A stretch of 64,000 bases of DNA, taken from UBA6054 sp963975575 (lineage in GTDB: Bacteria; Planctomycetota; Phycisphaerae; Phycisphaerales; UBA1924). This document shows positions 24,462 to 32,757 of the stretch, in pieces; position 1 is the stretch's first letter; each line of letters opens with the position of its first letter. The notes beneath the pieces were generated by a model. That model was given only the letters and a program-made list of their open reading frames with translations, did no database searches and had not been told where the DNA came from. The DNA lies in assembly GCA_963975575.1 (NCBI GenBank), contig CAXBHL010000001.1:682001-746000 (forward strand). The letters run 5' to 3'. The position numbers and the translations under genes are program-made.

Positions 24462-25025
24462 GTGGCCAGCAAGCACGTCAAACTGTTGCTCACCGAGAAC
24501 GTCGACAGCCTCGGCATCGTCGGCGACGTGGTCCGCGTTCGGACCGGATATGCCCGCAACTACCTGCTCCCGTTCGGCCTGGCGACCTCGCCCAGCGAGG
24601 AGCTGATCAAGGACCTCGCGTCCAAGCGCGCCGAGGCCGAGAAGGAGCTCGCCGCCCTGCGCAAGAGCCGCGAGGCGATGATCTCCAAGCTCCACGGCCA
24701 GGAACTGACCATGGTCCGGGCCTGCAACGACCAGGGCCACCTCTACGGCTCGGTCACCCAGCAGGACATCGCGTCGGCCCTGCAGGAAGTCGGCTTCGAC
24801 ATCAAGCCCCGCGAGGTCCGCCTGCCCGGCACGATCAAGCGCGTGGACACCTTCGACATCCACATCAAGGTCGACTCCGACCTGGGCGCAGACGTCAAGC
24901 TCTGGGTGGTCGCCGACCGGGCCCTCGACGCGGACGCCGAGCCCGAGATGGACTTCGACTCCGAGGGCGAGCTGATCGAACCGACCGCCAAGAAGAAGGC
25001 GGCCAAGCCGGCCGCCGCCGAGTAA
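24462..25025 (+). CDS. rplI: 50S ribosomal protein L9, 187 aa
   Basis: L9 N-terminal domain with VKLLLTENVDSLGIVGDVVRV and TGYARNYLLPFGLA, then a long helix (EELIKDLASKRAEAEKELAAL) and the C-terminal rRNA-binding domain (GHLYGSVTQQDIASALQE). A 35-residue acidic and Lys/Ala-rich tail is added. GTG 24462 follows AAGGAGG at good spacing; an in-frame ATG at 24420 lies before the ribosome site and is rejected. Confidence 0.94.
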   Translation: MASKHVKLLLTENVDSLGIVGDVVRVRTGYARNYLLPFGLATSPSEELIKDLASKRAEAEKELAALRKSREAMISKLHGQELTMVRACNDQGHLYGSVTQQDIASALQEVGFDIKPREVRLPGTIKRVDTFDIHIKVDSDLGADVKLWVVADRALDADAEPEMDFDSEGELIEPTAKKKAAKPAAAE

Positions 25026-25098
25026 CCGGCCGGACGGCACGCCGCCCCCCCCCGCCCCCCCTCCCGGGCGGGACGCACGGCGCCGCACTGACACAAGA

Positions 25099-25130
25099 AA
25101 ACGGCCCCGTCGCACGCGACGGGGCCGTTT
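25099..25130. terminator. Bidirectional terminator between rplI and the CvpA-like gene
   Basis: A 14-bp stem (AAACGGCCCCGTCG / CGACGGGGCCGTTT) with tetraloop CACG has A runs on the left and T runs on the right, so it can act on both converging transcripts. Confidence 0.9.
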
Positions 25131-25166
25131 CTGTTCGATGCGTGCGCGTCCGGGGGGCCGGACTGA

Positions 25167-26990
25167 TCAGCCGCCGACCGCTTCCAGCGGCGGCTGCATG
25201 GTGGCGATGACGATGTTGCCGGCGGCGAACTGCTCGATCGAGACGCCGCGGGTGACCACGAACAGGATGACCAGCTTCTGATCGTCGCGGGCGGTGCTGA
25301 CCGGCGGGGTGGCCTCGATGCCCGCCAGCGTGTTGCCCAGGGTGTAGCGGACCTCGAAGATCTCGCGGTCCTTGTAGACGAAGCCGATGGCCTCGTACTC
25401 GTTGCCGTTGGAGTCGATCAGGACCAGCGGTTGGTCGGTGGGGGCCAGGCGGGCCGCGTCGGAGGTGAAGCTGGCGGGCATGCCCGGGGAGACGTCGATC
25501 TGCACCATGGTCTGGTTGCGCCCCAGCGCGAACGACTCGACCCGCATCGACCGGCCCGAGGGCGTGTTGCCCCGGCCGACCTCGGTGATGGCGAACTTGG
25601 CCTGGCCGTCGGCGATCAGGTTCTCGTCGTCGAGGGTCAGGCGTGAGCGGGCGGTCTGGGACGAGGCGATCTCGCCCATCGAGCTGCTGATGCGGACGCC
25701 GCTGCCGGCGCCGGCCTCATTGGCGTTGGTCAGCGTGACGGCGTTGCTGGCGTCGCGCTGGATCCGGACGCTGTCGTCGGCCTTGAAGATGCTGCCCGAC
25801 GCGATGCGCCGGTCGCGCTCCGCGGGCGATTCGTAGACAATCGGGGCGGGAAAGCTCTGTTCGTCGGCCGCCTGGACACGGGCCTGGCGAACCGACAGTC
25901 CGATGGGGTTGTAGCCCTCGGGCACGAAGAACTCGAAGCCGATGGTGGCCTTGGACTGACCGCCGACCGAGCTGATGAATACGTCGTTGGCGTCGAACTT
26001 CCAGCGTCCGAGCCGGCCGTCGGCCTCGGCATTCTCGCTGATCGCGGCCAGGGGGAAGATGGTGATGGACTCGCCGGTGGAGTCATTTCGGGCGATCATG
26101 TGGACCTGGCCGTTGGAGACGATGACCTGGCCACCGCGCTTGCCGCGTTCCTTGGCGCCGGGCTCGAACTCGATGACGGCGCCCATCAGGTAGCCCTTGG
26201 CGGGGGTGCCGTCGTTGCCGGGCGCGCGGCCGCGAACGTCGACGTAGCGCTGGGGGGTGGCCGAGCCCTGGACGGTCAGCAGGTCCTTGGCGGCCGCGGT
26301 CTGGTCGGGGGTGGCGACGGTGTAGGTCTTGATGACGCGGAAGTCGGAGGGGCGGATGGCGTTGCGCCCGGAGCCGTCGCCGGGGGAGAGCCGGGCCGCG
26401 AACGCGGTGGAGACCAGGTCGGGGTACCACTTGTCCAGGGAGTTCTCGGCGGACATCGAGCCGGACGAAAGGCCGCGGTAGACGCCGGCGGTGATGCGAT
26501 CAGCGGGGATCCACAGCGAGTCGGTGACGGTCAGGCTGCCGGCACCGCCCGCGCGGTCCTCGGTGTACCACACCGGGCGGTAGCCCATGTTGGTGGGCAG
26601 GCGCAGGCCCTGGATGCCGATCACGAACACGCCGGCGGTCAGGACGCCCACGCCCAGGCCGCAGACGGCGCCGCCGGCGTAGTCGACGGCGCTGGCGTTC
26701 TTGAGGTTGGCGCCGACGATCTTGTCGGTGGCGAACCGGGCGACGAGGAGGAAGACGGAGAAGGGCAGGATCAGTCCCAGACCCCAGGCTGCGCTCTCGA
26801 GGAACGAGAGGAACCCGCGGTCCGGGCTGAGACCGATGATGAAGTAGCTCGCCGGCTCCCAGACCGCGAAGGCCAGCGCCCCCGCGACGAGCACGCAGAG
26901 CAGGTGGATAAAGGCGCTGAAGAAGCCGCGGACCATCCACGCGTACGCGAGTCCGAGCACCAGTCCGACGATGAGGATGTTGAAGATCAT
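25167..26990 (-). CDS. CvpA-like membrane protein with large extra domain, 607 aa
   Basis: The first 135 residues form four hydrophobic segments resembling the CvpA family (FNILIVGLVLGLAYAWMVRG, FIHLLCVLVAGALAFAVWE, ILPFSVFLLVARFATDKIVG, YAGGAVCGLGVGVLTAGVF). About 460 residues follow with no further membrane helix; they are beta-rich, and include IGFEFFVPEGYNPIGLSVRQAR and a tail LVILFVVTRGVSIEQF. I recognise no family for this part. Topology suggests it faces the periplasm. GGAG precedes ATG 26990. It is the last gene of a minus-strand set with PilB-like and PilT genes, 67 bases after the former. Confidence 0.75.
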   Translation of the reverse strand: MIFNILIVGLVLGLAYAWMVRGFFSAFIHLLCVLVAGALAFAVWEPASYFIIGLSPDRGFLSFLESAAWGLGLILPFSVFLLVARFATDKIVGANLKNASAVDYAGGAVCGLGVGVLTAGVFVIGIQGLRLPTNMGYRPVWYTEDRAGGAGSLTVTDSLWIPADRITAGVYRGLSSGSMSAENSLDKWYPDLVSTAFAARLSPGDGSGRNAIRPSDFRVIKTYTVATPDQTAAAKDLLTVQGSATPQRYVDVRGRAPGNDGTPAKGYLMGAVIEFEPGAKERGKRGGQVIVSNGQVHMIARNDSTGESITIFPLAAISENAEADGRLGRWKFDANDVFISSVGGQSKATIGFEFFVPEGYNPIGLSVRQARVQAADEQSFPAPIVYESPAERDRRIASGSIFKADDSVRIQRDASNAVTLTNANEAGAGSGVRISSSMGEIASSQTARSRLTLDDENLIADGQAKFAITEVGRGNTPSGRSMRVESFALGRNQTMVQIDVSPGMPASFTSDAARLAPTDQPLVLIDSNGNEYEAIGFVYKDREIFEVRYTLGNTLAGIEATPPVSTARDDQKLVILFVVTRGVSIEQFAAGNIVIATMQPPLEAVGG

Positions 26991-27057
26991 GTTCGGTTCT
27001 CCGTCCCCGTCCGGGCGTTCGCGTCCGGCGGGGGCGTGGTGGGGTGAGCGTGGTTGA

Positions 27058-28770
27058 TCAGGCGGCGGGCCCGGCGGCCTTGCTGGCGGCGGGCTTGGGC
27101 TCGGCGGTGATGCGGGTGACCTCTTCGATGCTGGTCATGCCCTCGACCGCCTTGCGGAGCGCGGACTGCTGGACGGTGGGCAGCTGACGCTTGCGCATCG
27201 CGCTGCGGAGGCCGGACCAGTTCTGGTCGGCGATCAGCGACTTCTCCTCGTCCTCGATCGGGAAGACGCCGAAGACGCCCGTCTGGCCCATGTAGCCCAC
27301 GCCGTTGCAAACGGGGCAGATCTCGGGCTTGTTGCGGACCAGGACCTGGCCGCCCTTCTTGAAGAGCTGCTGCACCTTGTCCGCGGGGAGGCCGAGCTTC
27401 TTGAGCATGTCCGGCGCGGGCTGGTACGGCACCTTGCAGTTGCTGCACAGGGCGCGGAGCAGGCGGTGGGAGATGACGCCCTTGAGGCCCTCGGCCGCGA
27501 GCTTGGGGTCGCCGACGGCCTTGGCGTAGAGCTGGATGGCCTCCAGGGCGTTGTTCGAACGCAGCGAGAGGTACACGCGGCTGCGCTCCAGATCGGCCCG
27601 GGCGATGTTGGCGGCCGTCTCGGTGTCGGGCAGTTCCGCCACGCCGAGCACGTCGGGGTCCCGTCGCAGGTTCGAGCGGACCGTGGTGGCGAAGTCGGGC
27701 CCCTCGGCGGCGGGGTCGAAGGGGATCTGCTTGATGCCCTCGAGCGCGTCCTCGACATCCAGCTCGATGGTCGAGATGTTGGCGGTGTACGCGTCGTGGA
27801 GCTTGAGGACCGAGTAGAACGTGCTGGTGCGCCCGGAGTCGGCCGGGCCGGCGACCAGGACCACGCCGCCGGGCTCGTTGACCCAGCCCTTGACGAGTTC
27901 GAGCTGCTTGTCGGTCAGGCCCAGCGCGTCGGCGCTGCGACGCACGGCCTCGGCGGGGTTGAAGATCATGGAAAGGCGCATGCCCGACGCCGACCCGCTG
28001 GTCACCAGCTTGACGGTGGTCCCGCTCATGCCCTCGCCGGAGACCGAGACCTGGCCCTGGAGCTTGCGACGGCGGTCCTTGACGTCGAGGCCGGCGCACG
28101 ACTTCCAGAAATCGATGATCTGCGCGGCGTCGTTGCGGGCGAGCGGGTCGCCGGCCTGGCGGACGCCGTCGACCAGATACGAGGCGGCGTAGGTGCTCTC
28201 GTTGGCCGGCAGGATGTCGATCTGCGAGGCGTGCATCGAGAAGCCCTTGGCGATCACCTGCTCGGCGGCCACGCGGACGGCGAAGTCCGGCGACTCCTTG
28301 GGCGGCGGGGGGACCTTCATCTTGTTGGCCCCGACGATGACCAGCTCGGACGTGCCCAGCTGCTTGGCCCTGGCCTTCTCGTCGCGGGCGGCCTTCATCT
28401 TCTCGAAGTCCAGCGAGATGCGGGCCCGCTCGGGCACACGCTCGTCGCGGTTGGTGATGACCACGAACAGCCCGATGTCCCCGGCCAGGAGGGCGAGCAC
28501 GATCAGCAGGGTCGCGGCGAAGCCCGCGAACCCGCCGATGGGCACCAGGATCACCGCGGCCAGGGCGGCCACGCCGAAGAGCATGTGAATCAGCGCCCAC
28601 TTCTCCTGCCCCAGGAAGAACCGCTGGGCCTGCTTGTCGAGGTGGGTGGAGATGAACCAGGCCCACGCGACGAACGGCGCAAAGAGCAGGATCGGCTTCC
28701 ACACCGAGACGAGCATGAACCCGGCGGCGAGGGTGGGGGAGCCCTGTGCGATGGTCAGCGATTCGAGCAA
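27058..28770 (-). CDS. Membrane-anchored PilB/GspE-like protein, altered ATP site, 570 aa
   Basis: Three hydrophobic segments (about 18-40, 60-80, 81-106) precede a secretion-ATPase fold. Alignment by eye with PilB gives: Walker A GPADSGRTS (308-316), with Arg in place of the essential Lys; Asp box IELDVEDALEGI for the usual EDPVE; Walker B region DPDVLGVAELPDTETA for DPD...GEIRDxETA; His-box LSLRSNN for STLHTN. The zinc tetracysteine C442/C445 and C485/C488 is intact. TTG start at 28770 follows AGGAAGG by 9 bases. Membrane anchoring is unusual, since PilB and GspE are cytosolic. It may be a structural or regulatory partner of an active ATPase. It lies 73 bases after pilT. Confidence 0.82.
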   Translation of the reverse strand: MLESLTIAQGSPTLAAGFMLVSVWKPILLFAPFVAWAWFISTHLDKQAQRFFLGQEKWALIHMLFGVAALAAVILVPIGGFAGFAATLLIVLALLAGDIGLFVVITNRDERVPERARISLDFEKMKAARDEKARAKQLGTSELVIVGANKMKVPPPPKESPDFAVRVAAEQVIAKGFSMHASQIDILPANESTYAASYLVDGVRQAGDPLARNDAAQIIDFWKSCAGLDVKDRRRKLQGQVSVSGEGMSGTTVKLVTSGSASGMRLSMIFNPAEAVRRSADALGLTDKQLELVKGWVNEPGGVVLVAGPADSGRTSTFYSVLKLHDAYTANISTIELDVEDALEGIKQIPFDPAAEGPDFATTVRSNLRRDPDVLGVAELPDTETAANIARADLERSRVYLSLRSNNALEAIQLYAKAVGDPKLAAEGLKGVISHRLLRALCSNCKVPYQPAPDMLKKLGLPADKVQQLFKKGGQVLVRNKPEICPVCNGVGYMGQTGVFGVFPIEDEEKSLIADQNWSGLRSAMRKRQLPTVQQSALRKAVEGMTSIEEVTRITAEPKPAASKAAGPAA

Positions 28771-28843
28771 AGGAGCGGTCCTTCCTGGCGGGGCGTCTCG
28801 GCGGGTCCCCCTCGCGCGGGAAGGGGGGCCGCGTGCCCGGGGA

Positions 28844-30007
28844 TCACTTGAACTTCTTGAGCTTCATCTGCAGGTCGTCGACGTTCGGGGAAGCCTCGAG
28901 CGCCACACGCGTGTGAATGTACTCTTTCTCCACGAGCTGCACCAGCGAGTCGTTGAAGTCGACCATGCCGACCTGGCGGGCCTCGATCGAGTTGAGCACG
29001 TCGCGGAGGTCGCCCTCGCGCTCGTCGAGGATGAACTTGCGCACCACGCTGTTGTTGATCAGGATCTCCAGCGCGGGGATGCGGAAGATGTTCTCGTGCA
29101 GCGTGGGCAGCAGCTTCTGGTAGACGAACGCCCGCATCTGGTAGGCCAGGATCTTGCGGACCTGCTCGATCTCCTCCTGGGGGAAGAGGCCGTAGATGCG
29201 GCTGAAGGTCTGCGTGGTGCTCGAGGCGTGGATGGTCCCGTAGACCAGGTGGCCGGTCTCGGCGGCGTGCAGGGCGGCCTCGAAAGTCTCCTGGTCGCGC
29301 ATCTCGCCGACCAGCACCACGTCGGGGTTCTCACGCACGAGGGCCCGCAGGCCGGTCTTGAAGTCCAGGCAGTCCAGCCCGATCTCGCGCTGGTTGATGA
29401 CGGCCTTGCGGTCCTCGAAGATGTACTCGATCGGGTCCTCGAGCGTGAGGATGTGGATGTTCTTTCGGGCGTTGATGTAGTCGAGCATCGACGCGATGGT
29501 CGTCGACTTGCCCGAGCCGGTCACGCCGCAGAGCAGCACGATGCCCTGGGGCTGCATCGCGATCTCGGACATGATCTCGGGCAGGTGGAGCTTCTCGAAG
29601 GGCAGGATCTCGCTGGTGATGTTCCGGGCCGCGACCGAGATGGTGCCGCGGGCCATGAACAGGTTCACCCGGAAGCGGTGGTCCTTGTCGTAGTTGTACG
29701 CGAAGTCCACCGAGCCGAAGTGCTGGAGGTCCTTGATCTGCTGCGGCGTCAGGATCGCCTGGGCGATCTGGAAGAACTCGTCGGCCGAGACCGGCTCGAC
29801 GTCCAGCGCCTTGAGCGAACCGCGGAGGCGGATTTTGGGCTTCTGCCCCGACTTCATGATCAGGTCGGAGCCGTTGAACTTGATGGTGGCCTTGAGAAAG
29901 TCGCCCCAGCGGGTCGCGTGGGGGTCGGTCTCCCGCTTGAGCGCGGCGATCTCCGTGGCGATGTGCCCGGTGGGGTTGACGGTTTCGGGGGTCTCGGTCA
30001 CGCTCAT
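28844..30007 (-). CDS. pilT: Type IV pilus retraction ATPase PilT, 387 aa
   Basis: PilT powers pilus retraction or twitching. All motifs are normal: Walker A GVTGSGKST (161-169), Asp box LEDPIEYIF, Walker B VVLVGEMRDQET (230-241), His box GHLVYGTIHAS (252-262). The C-terminal 40 residues carry no AIRNLIRE-type motif typical of PilT, so PilU is an alternative. GAGAGG precedes ATG 30007. It heads the PilB-like/CvpA-like set. No pilin, PilC or secretin gene is in the window. Confidence 0.9.
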   Translation of the reverse strand: MSVTETPETVNPTGHIATEIAALKRETDPHATRWGDFLKATIKFNGSDLIMKSGQKPKIRLRGSLKALDVEPVSADEFFQIAQAILTPQQIKDLQHFGSVDFAYNYDKDHRFRVNLFMARGTISVAARNITSEILPFEKLHLPEIMSEIAMQPQGIVLLCGVTGSGKSTTIASMLDYINARKNIHILTLEDPIEYIFEDRKAVINQREIGLDCLDFKTGLRALVRENPDVVLVGEMRDQETFEAALHAAETGHLVYGTIHASSTTQTFSRIYGLFPQEEIEQVRKILAYQMRAFVYQKLLPTLHENIFRIPALEILINNSVVRKFILDEREGDLRDVLNSIEARQVGMVDFNDSLVQLVEKEYIHTRVALEASPNVDDLQMKLKKFK

Positions 30008-30238
30008 CGGTTGGTGATCCTCTCGGCTCCGCCGGCAGGGCTGGCCGCTCGGGGCGGGTCTCGTTGCGTCCTTGGGAAGGCCGTTCGTAAGAACGGAAGG
30101 GTACGCGCGGCGGAGTCGCCGGGCATGAAAGGTTCGGCCCGAAACGGCGGTCGGTTCCGGCGCCGCCAGCCTGGGGATCTCGCCCGGGGCTTCGCGCTGC
30201 GATCCCGCCCGGCGGCAAGCCCGCCGCGATGAAAGAAA

Positions 30239-30272
30239 GAGGGCCCGGATCGCTCCGGGCCCTCGGGGTGGT
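30239..30272 (-). terminator. Rho-independent terminator of the sigma factor gene
   Basis: Perfect 11-bp stem GAGGGCCCGGA / TCCGGGCCCTC around TCGC (30239-30264). Read on the minus strand it is followed by TTTCTTTC. Confidence 0.85.
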
Positions 30273-30292
30273 ATGGGTCGGCGCTGCCGGGC

Positions 30293-31354
30293 TCAGCCCG
30301 CCGCGACCGCTTCGGCCTCGTCCTCTTCGACCTGGGTGCCCAGGAAGTTCGCCTCCAGTTCGACCCGGATCTTCTCCATGGCCTTGTTCTGGATCTGGCG
30401 GACGCGTTCCTTGGTGACGCCGATGATCTGCCCGACCTGCTCGAGGGTCATGGGCTTCTCGAGGCCGCCGGTCTCGAGCCCGAAACGGTGCTCGATCACG
30501 GTGCGCTCGACGTCGGTCAGGTCGGCCCGGTTGGAGATGACGATCTCCCGGACCTCGTCGGCGGCGTCACGCTCGAAATCGGCCCGCTTGGTCTCAAGGA
30601 AGTTGGACTTCTCGAGCTTGGGGTCGAAGTCGGTCGGGAACCGCTGGCGGTACTTGGAGAGCTTCATGCCCTGGCGGGAGAAGGCCTTGAGGATCGCCCG
30701 GCAGGCGTAGGTCGAGAACTTGAAGCCGCGCCCGGCGTCGAACTTGTCGACCGCCCGGAGCAGGGCCATGTTGCCCTCGCTGACGAGGTCGGCGAAGTCC
30801 ACTTCGCTCATGCGGGTGCGTTTGGCCATGGCCAGCACCAGCGCGAGGTTGGTCTCGGCGATCTGCTCGCGGATCCGCTCGGCGCGCCGGTACCAGCTGA
30901 GCAACTGGTCGGCGTGCTCGGCGGTGGGCTTCTTGTCCGGACGCTCCCAGACTTCCTTCTGGAGCAGCCACACCCGGTGACGGGCGTAGTTGAACTGATG
31001 GAAGAGGACCCGCTCCTCGGCACCGGTCAGGATGACCTGCTGGGCGCTCTTGACGGTGCGGGTGCGGCTCGTCGCCGAGATGTCGTCCATCACCGGGTGG
31101 TACCAGGTGGTGTCCGGCTTGGCGATGTCCGGGGCCTCGTTGTAGATGCGGGTCTCCGCTTCTTCCTCGTAGAAGACCGGGGAATCGATGTAGTCCTGCT
31201 CCTTGGCGAGGATCTGATTGAGCAGCCGCTCGTCCTCGTGGGACAGCCGGCGATTGGTCTTGCCTTCGCGGGTGGAGGTGCGCGACACCCCGACGCGCTG
31301 GCGGCGCCTCATCTGCTCAAGCGGGCTCGGGCTCTGGCTCGTTGCCTGCGTCAT
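30293..31354 (-). CDS. RNA polymerase sigma factor, sigma-70 family, 353 aa
   Basis: Region 2 is clear (DFADLVSEGNMALLRAVDKF, then GFKFSTYACRAILKAFSR), as is region 4 (LTDVERTVIEHRFGL, MTLEQVGQIIGVTKERVRQI with the helix-turn-helix). The link between them is short and lacks a full region 3, unlike RpoD. Region 2.4 reads RAILKAFSR where RpoD has WWIRQAITR, so promoter choice may differ. About 150 residues precede region 2 with no sigma-1.2 motif that I can see. GGAGGAG precedes ATG 31354. It has its own terminator and lies next to pilus-type ATPase genes. Confidence 0.9.
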   Translation of the reverse strand: MTQATSQSPSPLEQMRRRQRVGVSRTSTREGKTNRRLSHEDERLLNQILAKEQDYIDSPVFYEEEAETRIYNEAPDIAKPDTTWYHPVMDDISATSRTRTVKSAQQVILTGAEERVLFHQFNYARHRVWLLQKEVWERPDKKPTAEHADQLLSWYRRAERIREQIAETNLALVLAMAKRTRMSEVDFADLVSEGNMALLRAVDKFDAGRGFKFSTYACRAILKAFSRQGMKLSKYRQRFPTDFDPKLEKSNFLETKRADFERDAADEVREIVISNRADLTDVERTVIEHRFGLETGGLEKPMTLEQVGQIIGVTKERVRQIQNKAMEKIRVELEANFLGTQVEEDEAEAVAAG

Positions 31355-31363
31355 GCGTTCTGA

Positions 31364-31388
31364 CTCCTCCGCCGCGTTCCTGCGGCGG
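31364..31388 (-). promoter_or_regulatory. Hairpin overlapping the sigma factor ribosome site
   Basis: CCGCCGC and GCGGCGG (31369-31388) form a perfect 7-bp stem around GTTCCT; on the minus strand its 3' edge overlaps the GGAGGAG ribosome site (31370-31364) by two bases. It could modulate translation of the sigma factor. Confidence 0.4.
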
Positions 31389-31957
31389 CGCTGGGGTGAA
31401 ACAATCACCCGAACTTGTTCTCGTCGCGGTCTCCGAGACACACCCTCGAATCCGCCGGGCCCCGGAGGCGCCCCTTCCGAACTGGTTCGGAAGCGGTGGC
31501 GACTCTTTGCCCAGCCGAACAACCCGCCGCACCCCGGTTGGGGTGCCCACCACGGGCGATCGGTCGTCCTCCTGCTCCAACACAAGGCCCGGATCCGTCC
31601 CGGTGCCAGAACCCCGCCCGATCGCAGACCGATTCGCGTCAGGCCTTCACACCAGGTGATGGTGGGGCTCGCTGACTGGTGGCTGATCGGGCCGGGGAGG
31701 TACGAAAGTCTTACGACAACTGCTGACCGGAAGTTTCCCTTCCCAAACCGAATTCTTTCCTTCCCGAGACCGCTTGGCTGCAAACTCGGGAGAACAGATC
31801 AGGGAAAACTCCATCAACCAGTGCGAAGGCCGTCCCTGCTCACCAACCGGTGCCCATCCCTGGCACCGTCCTCTCCGGTTGACGCCCGATAAGCGGGGGC
31901 CTACCGTCCGCAGTTCAGGCATTCGGCTTGACACTGTCGCGCCGTCAATACGCCCAG

Positions 31958-32019
31958 ATGCGAACCTTGATCGTACCCGAACGCCTCGGACCGGGCAAAT
32001 GCTTTGCCCAGATTCGCAT
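31958..32019 (+). other. Nested stem structure upstream of sodA
   Basis: An outer stem ATGCGAA (31958-31964) / TTCGCAT (32013-32019) encloses a perfect inner hairpin GGGCAAA-TGC-TTTGCCC (31993-32009). It lies about 85 bases before the sodA start. Confidence 0.4.
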
Positions 32020-32105
32020 GTTTCCACAGCAAATTGTGCCGTGTTTGGGCTTTGATCGCACCATAACTTGCCGGTTCCGGTGAGTCATCCCCAGGAGATC
32101 CCGAA

Positions 32106-32732
32106 ATGGCTTTCACACTGCCCAATCTGCCCTACGCCAAGGACGCCCTTGAGCCCCACATCGACGCCAAGACCATGGAGATTCACCACGGCAAGCACCA
32201 CGCGGGCTACGTGGATAAGGCCAACAAGGCTCTGGAAGGCACCCAGTGGGCGGACAAGAGCGCCGAAGAGGTCGTCGCCCAGCTCGACAAAATGCCCGCG
32301 GACAAGCAGACCGCCGTTCGCAACAACGCGGGGGGCCACGCCAACCACAGCCTGTTCTGGACCGTGATGGGCCCGGGCAAGGGGGGCAAGCCCTCGGGCG
32401 ACCTGGCGAAGGCCATCGACGCCGCGTTCGGCTCGTTCGACAAGTTCAAGGAGGCATTCGCCGACGCTGGCGCTTCGCGCTTCGGCTCCGGCTGGGCGTG
32501 GCTGGTAGTCAAGGGGGGCAAGCTGAGCGTGTGCTCGACCGCGAACCAGGACAACCCGCTGATGCCGGCCTCGTTCGGGGGCGGCCAGGGCACCCCGATC
32601 CTGGGAATGGACGTGTGGGAGCACGCGTACTACCTCAAGTATCAGAACAAGCGTCCGGACTACATCGCCGCGTTCTGGAACGTGGTGGACTGGGACGCCG
32701 TGGCCAAGCGGTTCGCGTCGGCGAAGGGCTGA
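32106..32732 (+). CDS. sodA: Superoxide dismutase, Mn type, 208 aa
   Basis: It converts superoxide to peroxide and oxygen. Metal ligands are visible: H in MEIHHGKHHAGYV, H in GGHANHSLFW, and D and H in MDVWEHAYYL. The residues GGHANHS and STANQDNPLM (Gln in the ANQD position) favour manganese over iron, for which the pattern is usually a Gln about 70 residues earlier. GGAG precedes ATG 32106. No signal peptide, so it is cytoplasmic. Confidence 0.95.
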   Translation: MAFTLPNLPYAKDALEPHIDAKTMEIHHGKHHAGYVDKANKALEGTQWADKSAEEVVAQLDKMPADKQTAVRNNAGGHANHSLFWTVMGPGKGGKPSGDLAKAIDAAFGSFDKFKEAFADAGASRFGSGWAWLVVKGGKLSVCSTANQDNPLMPASFGGGQGTPILGMDVWEHAYYLKYQNKRPDYIAAFWNVVDWDAVAKRFASAKG

Positions 32733-32746
32733 TCCGGCCCGCCCGC

Positions 32747-32752
32747 TACGAT
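32747..32752 (+). promoter_or_regulatory. -10-like TACGAT just before the next start
   Basis: TACGAT ends 5 bases before GTG 32758, with no ribosome site. It lies just after the sodA stop, so the downstream gene may have its own leaderless message. Confidence 0.45.
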
Positions 32753-32757
32753 CGGGC

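Larger units (their letters stand above)
31355..32105. other. 751-base divergent gap between sigma factor and sodA
   Basis: I see no convincing gene on either strand. The second half (about 31640-32100) is visibly less GC-rich than the rest of the window. It contains an 18-base palindrome (TTCCGAAC-TG-GTTCGGAA, 31475-31492), a perfect but isolated TTGACA (31928-31933), and a nested stem structure at 31958-32019. It probably carries the promoters and leaders of both genes; an RNA gene is possible. Confidence 0.45.

Noticed and set aside
31475..31492. Palindrome TTCCGAAC-TG-GTTCGGAA as a LexA box
   Set aside because: LexA boxes of the GAAC-N4-GTTC type need four central bases; this has two, and no SOS gene is adjacent.
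31928..31933. Perfect TTGACA as a sodA promoter
   Set aside because: No acceptable -10 lies 16-18 bases downstream.
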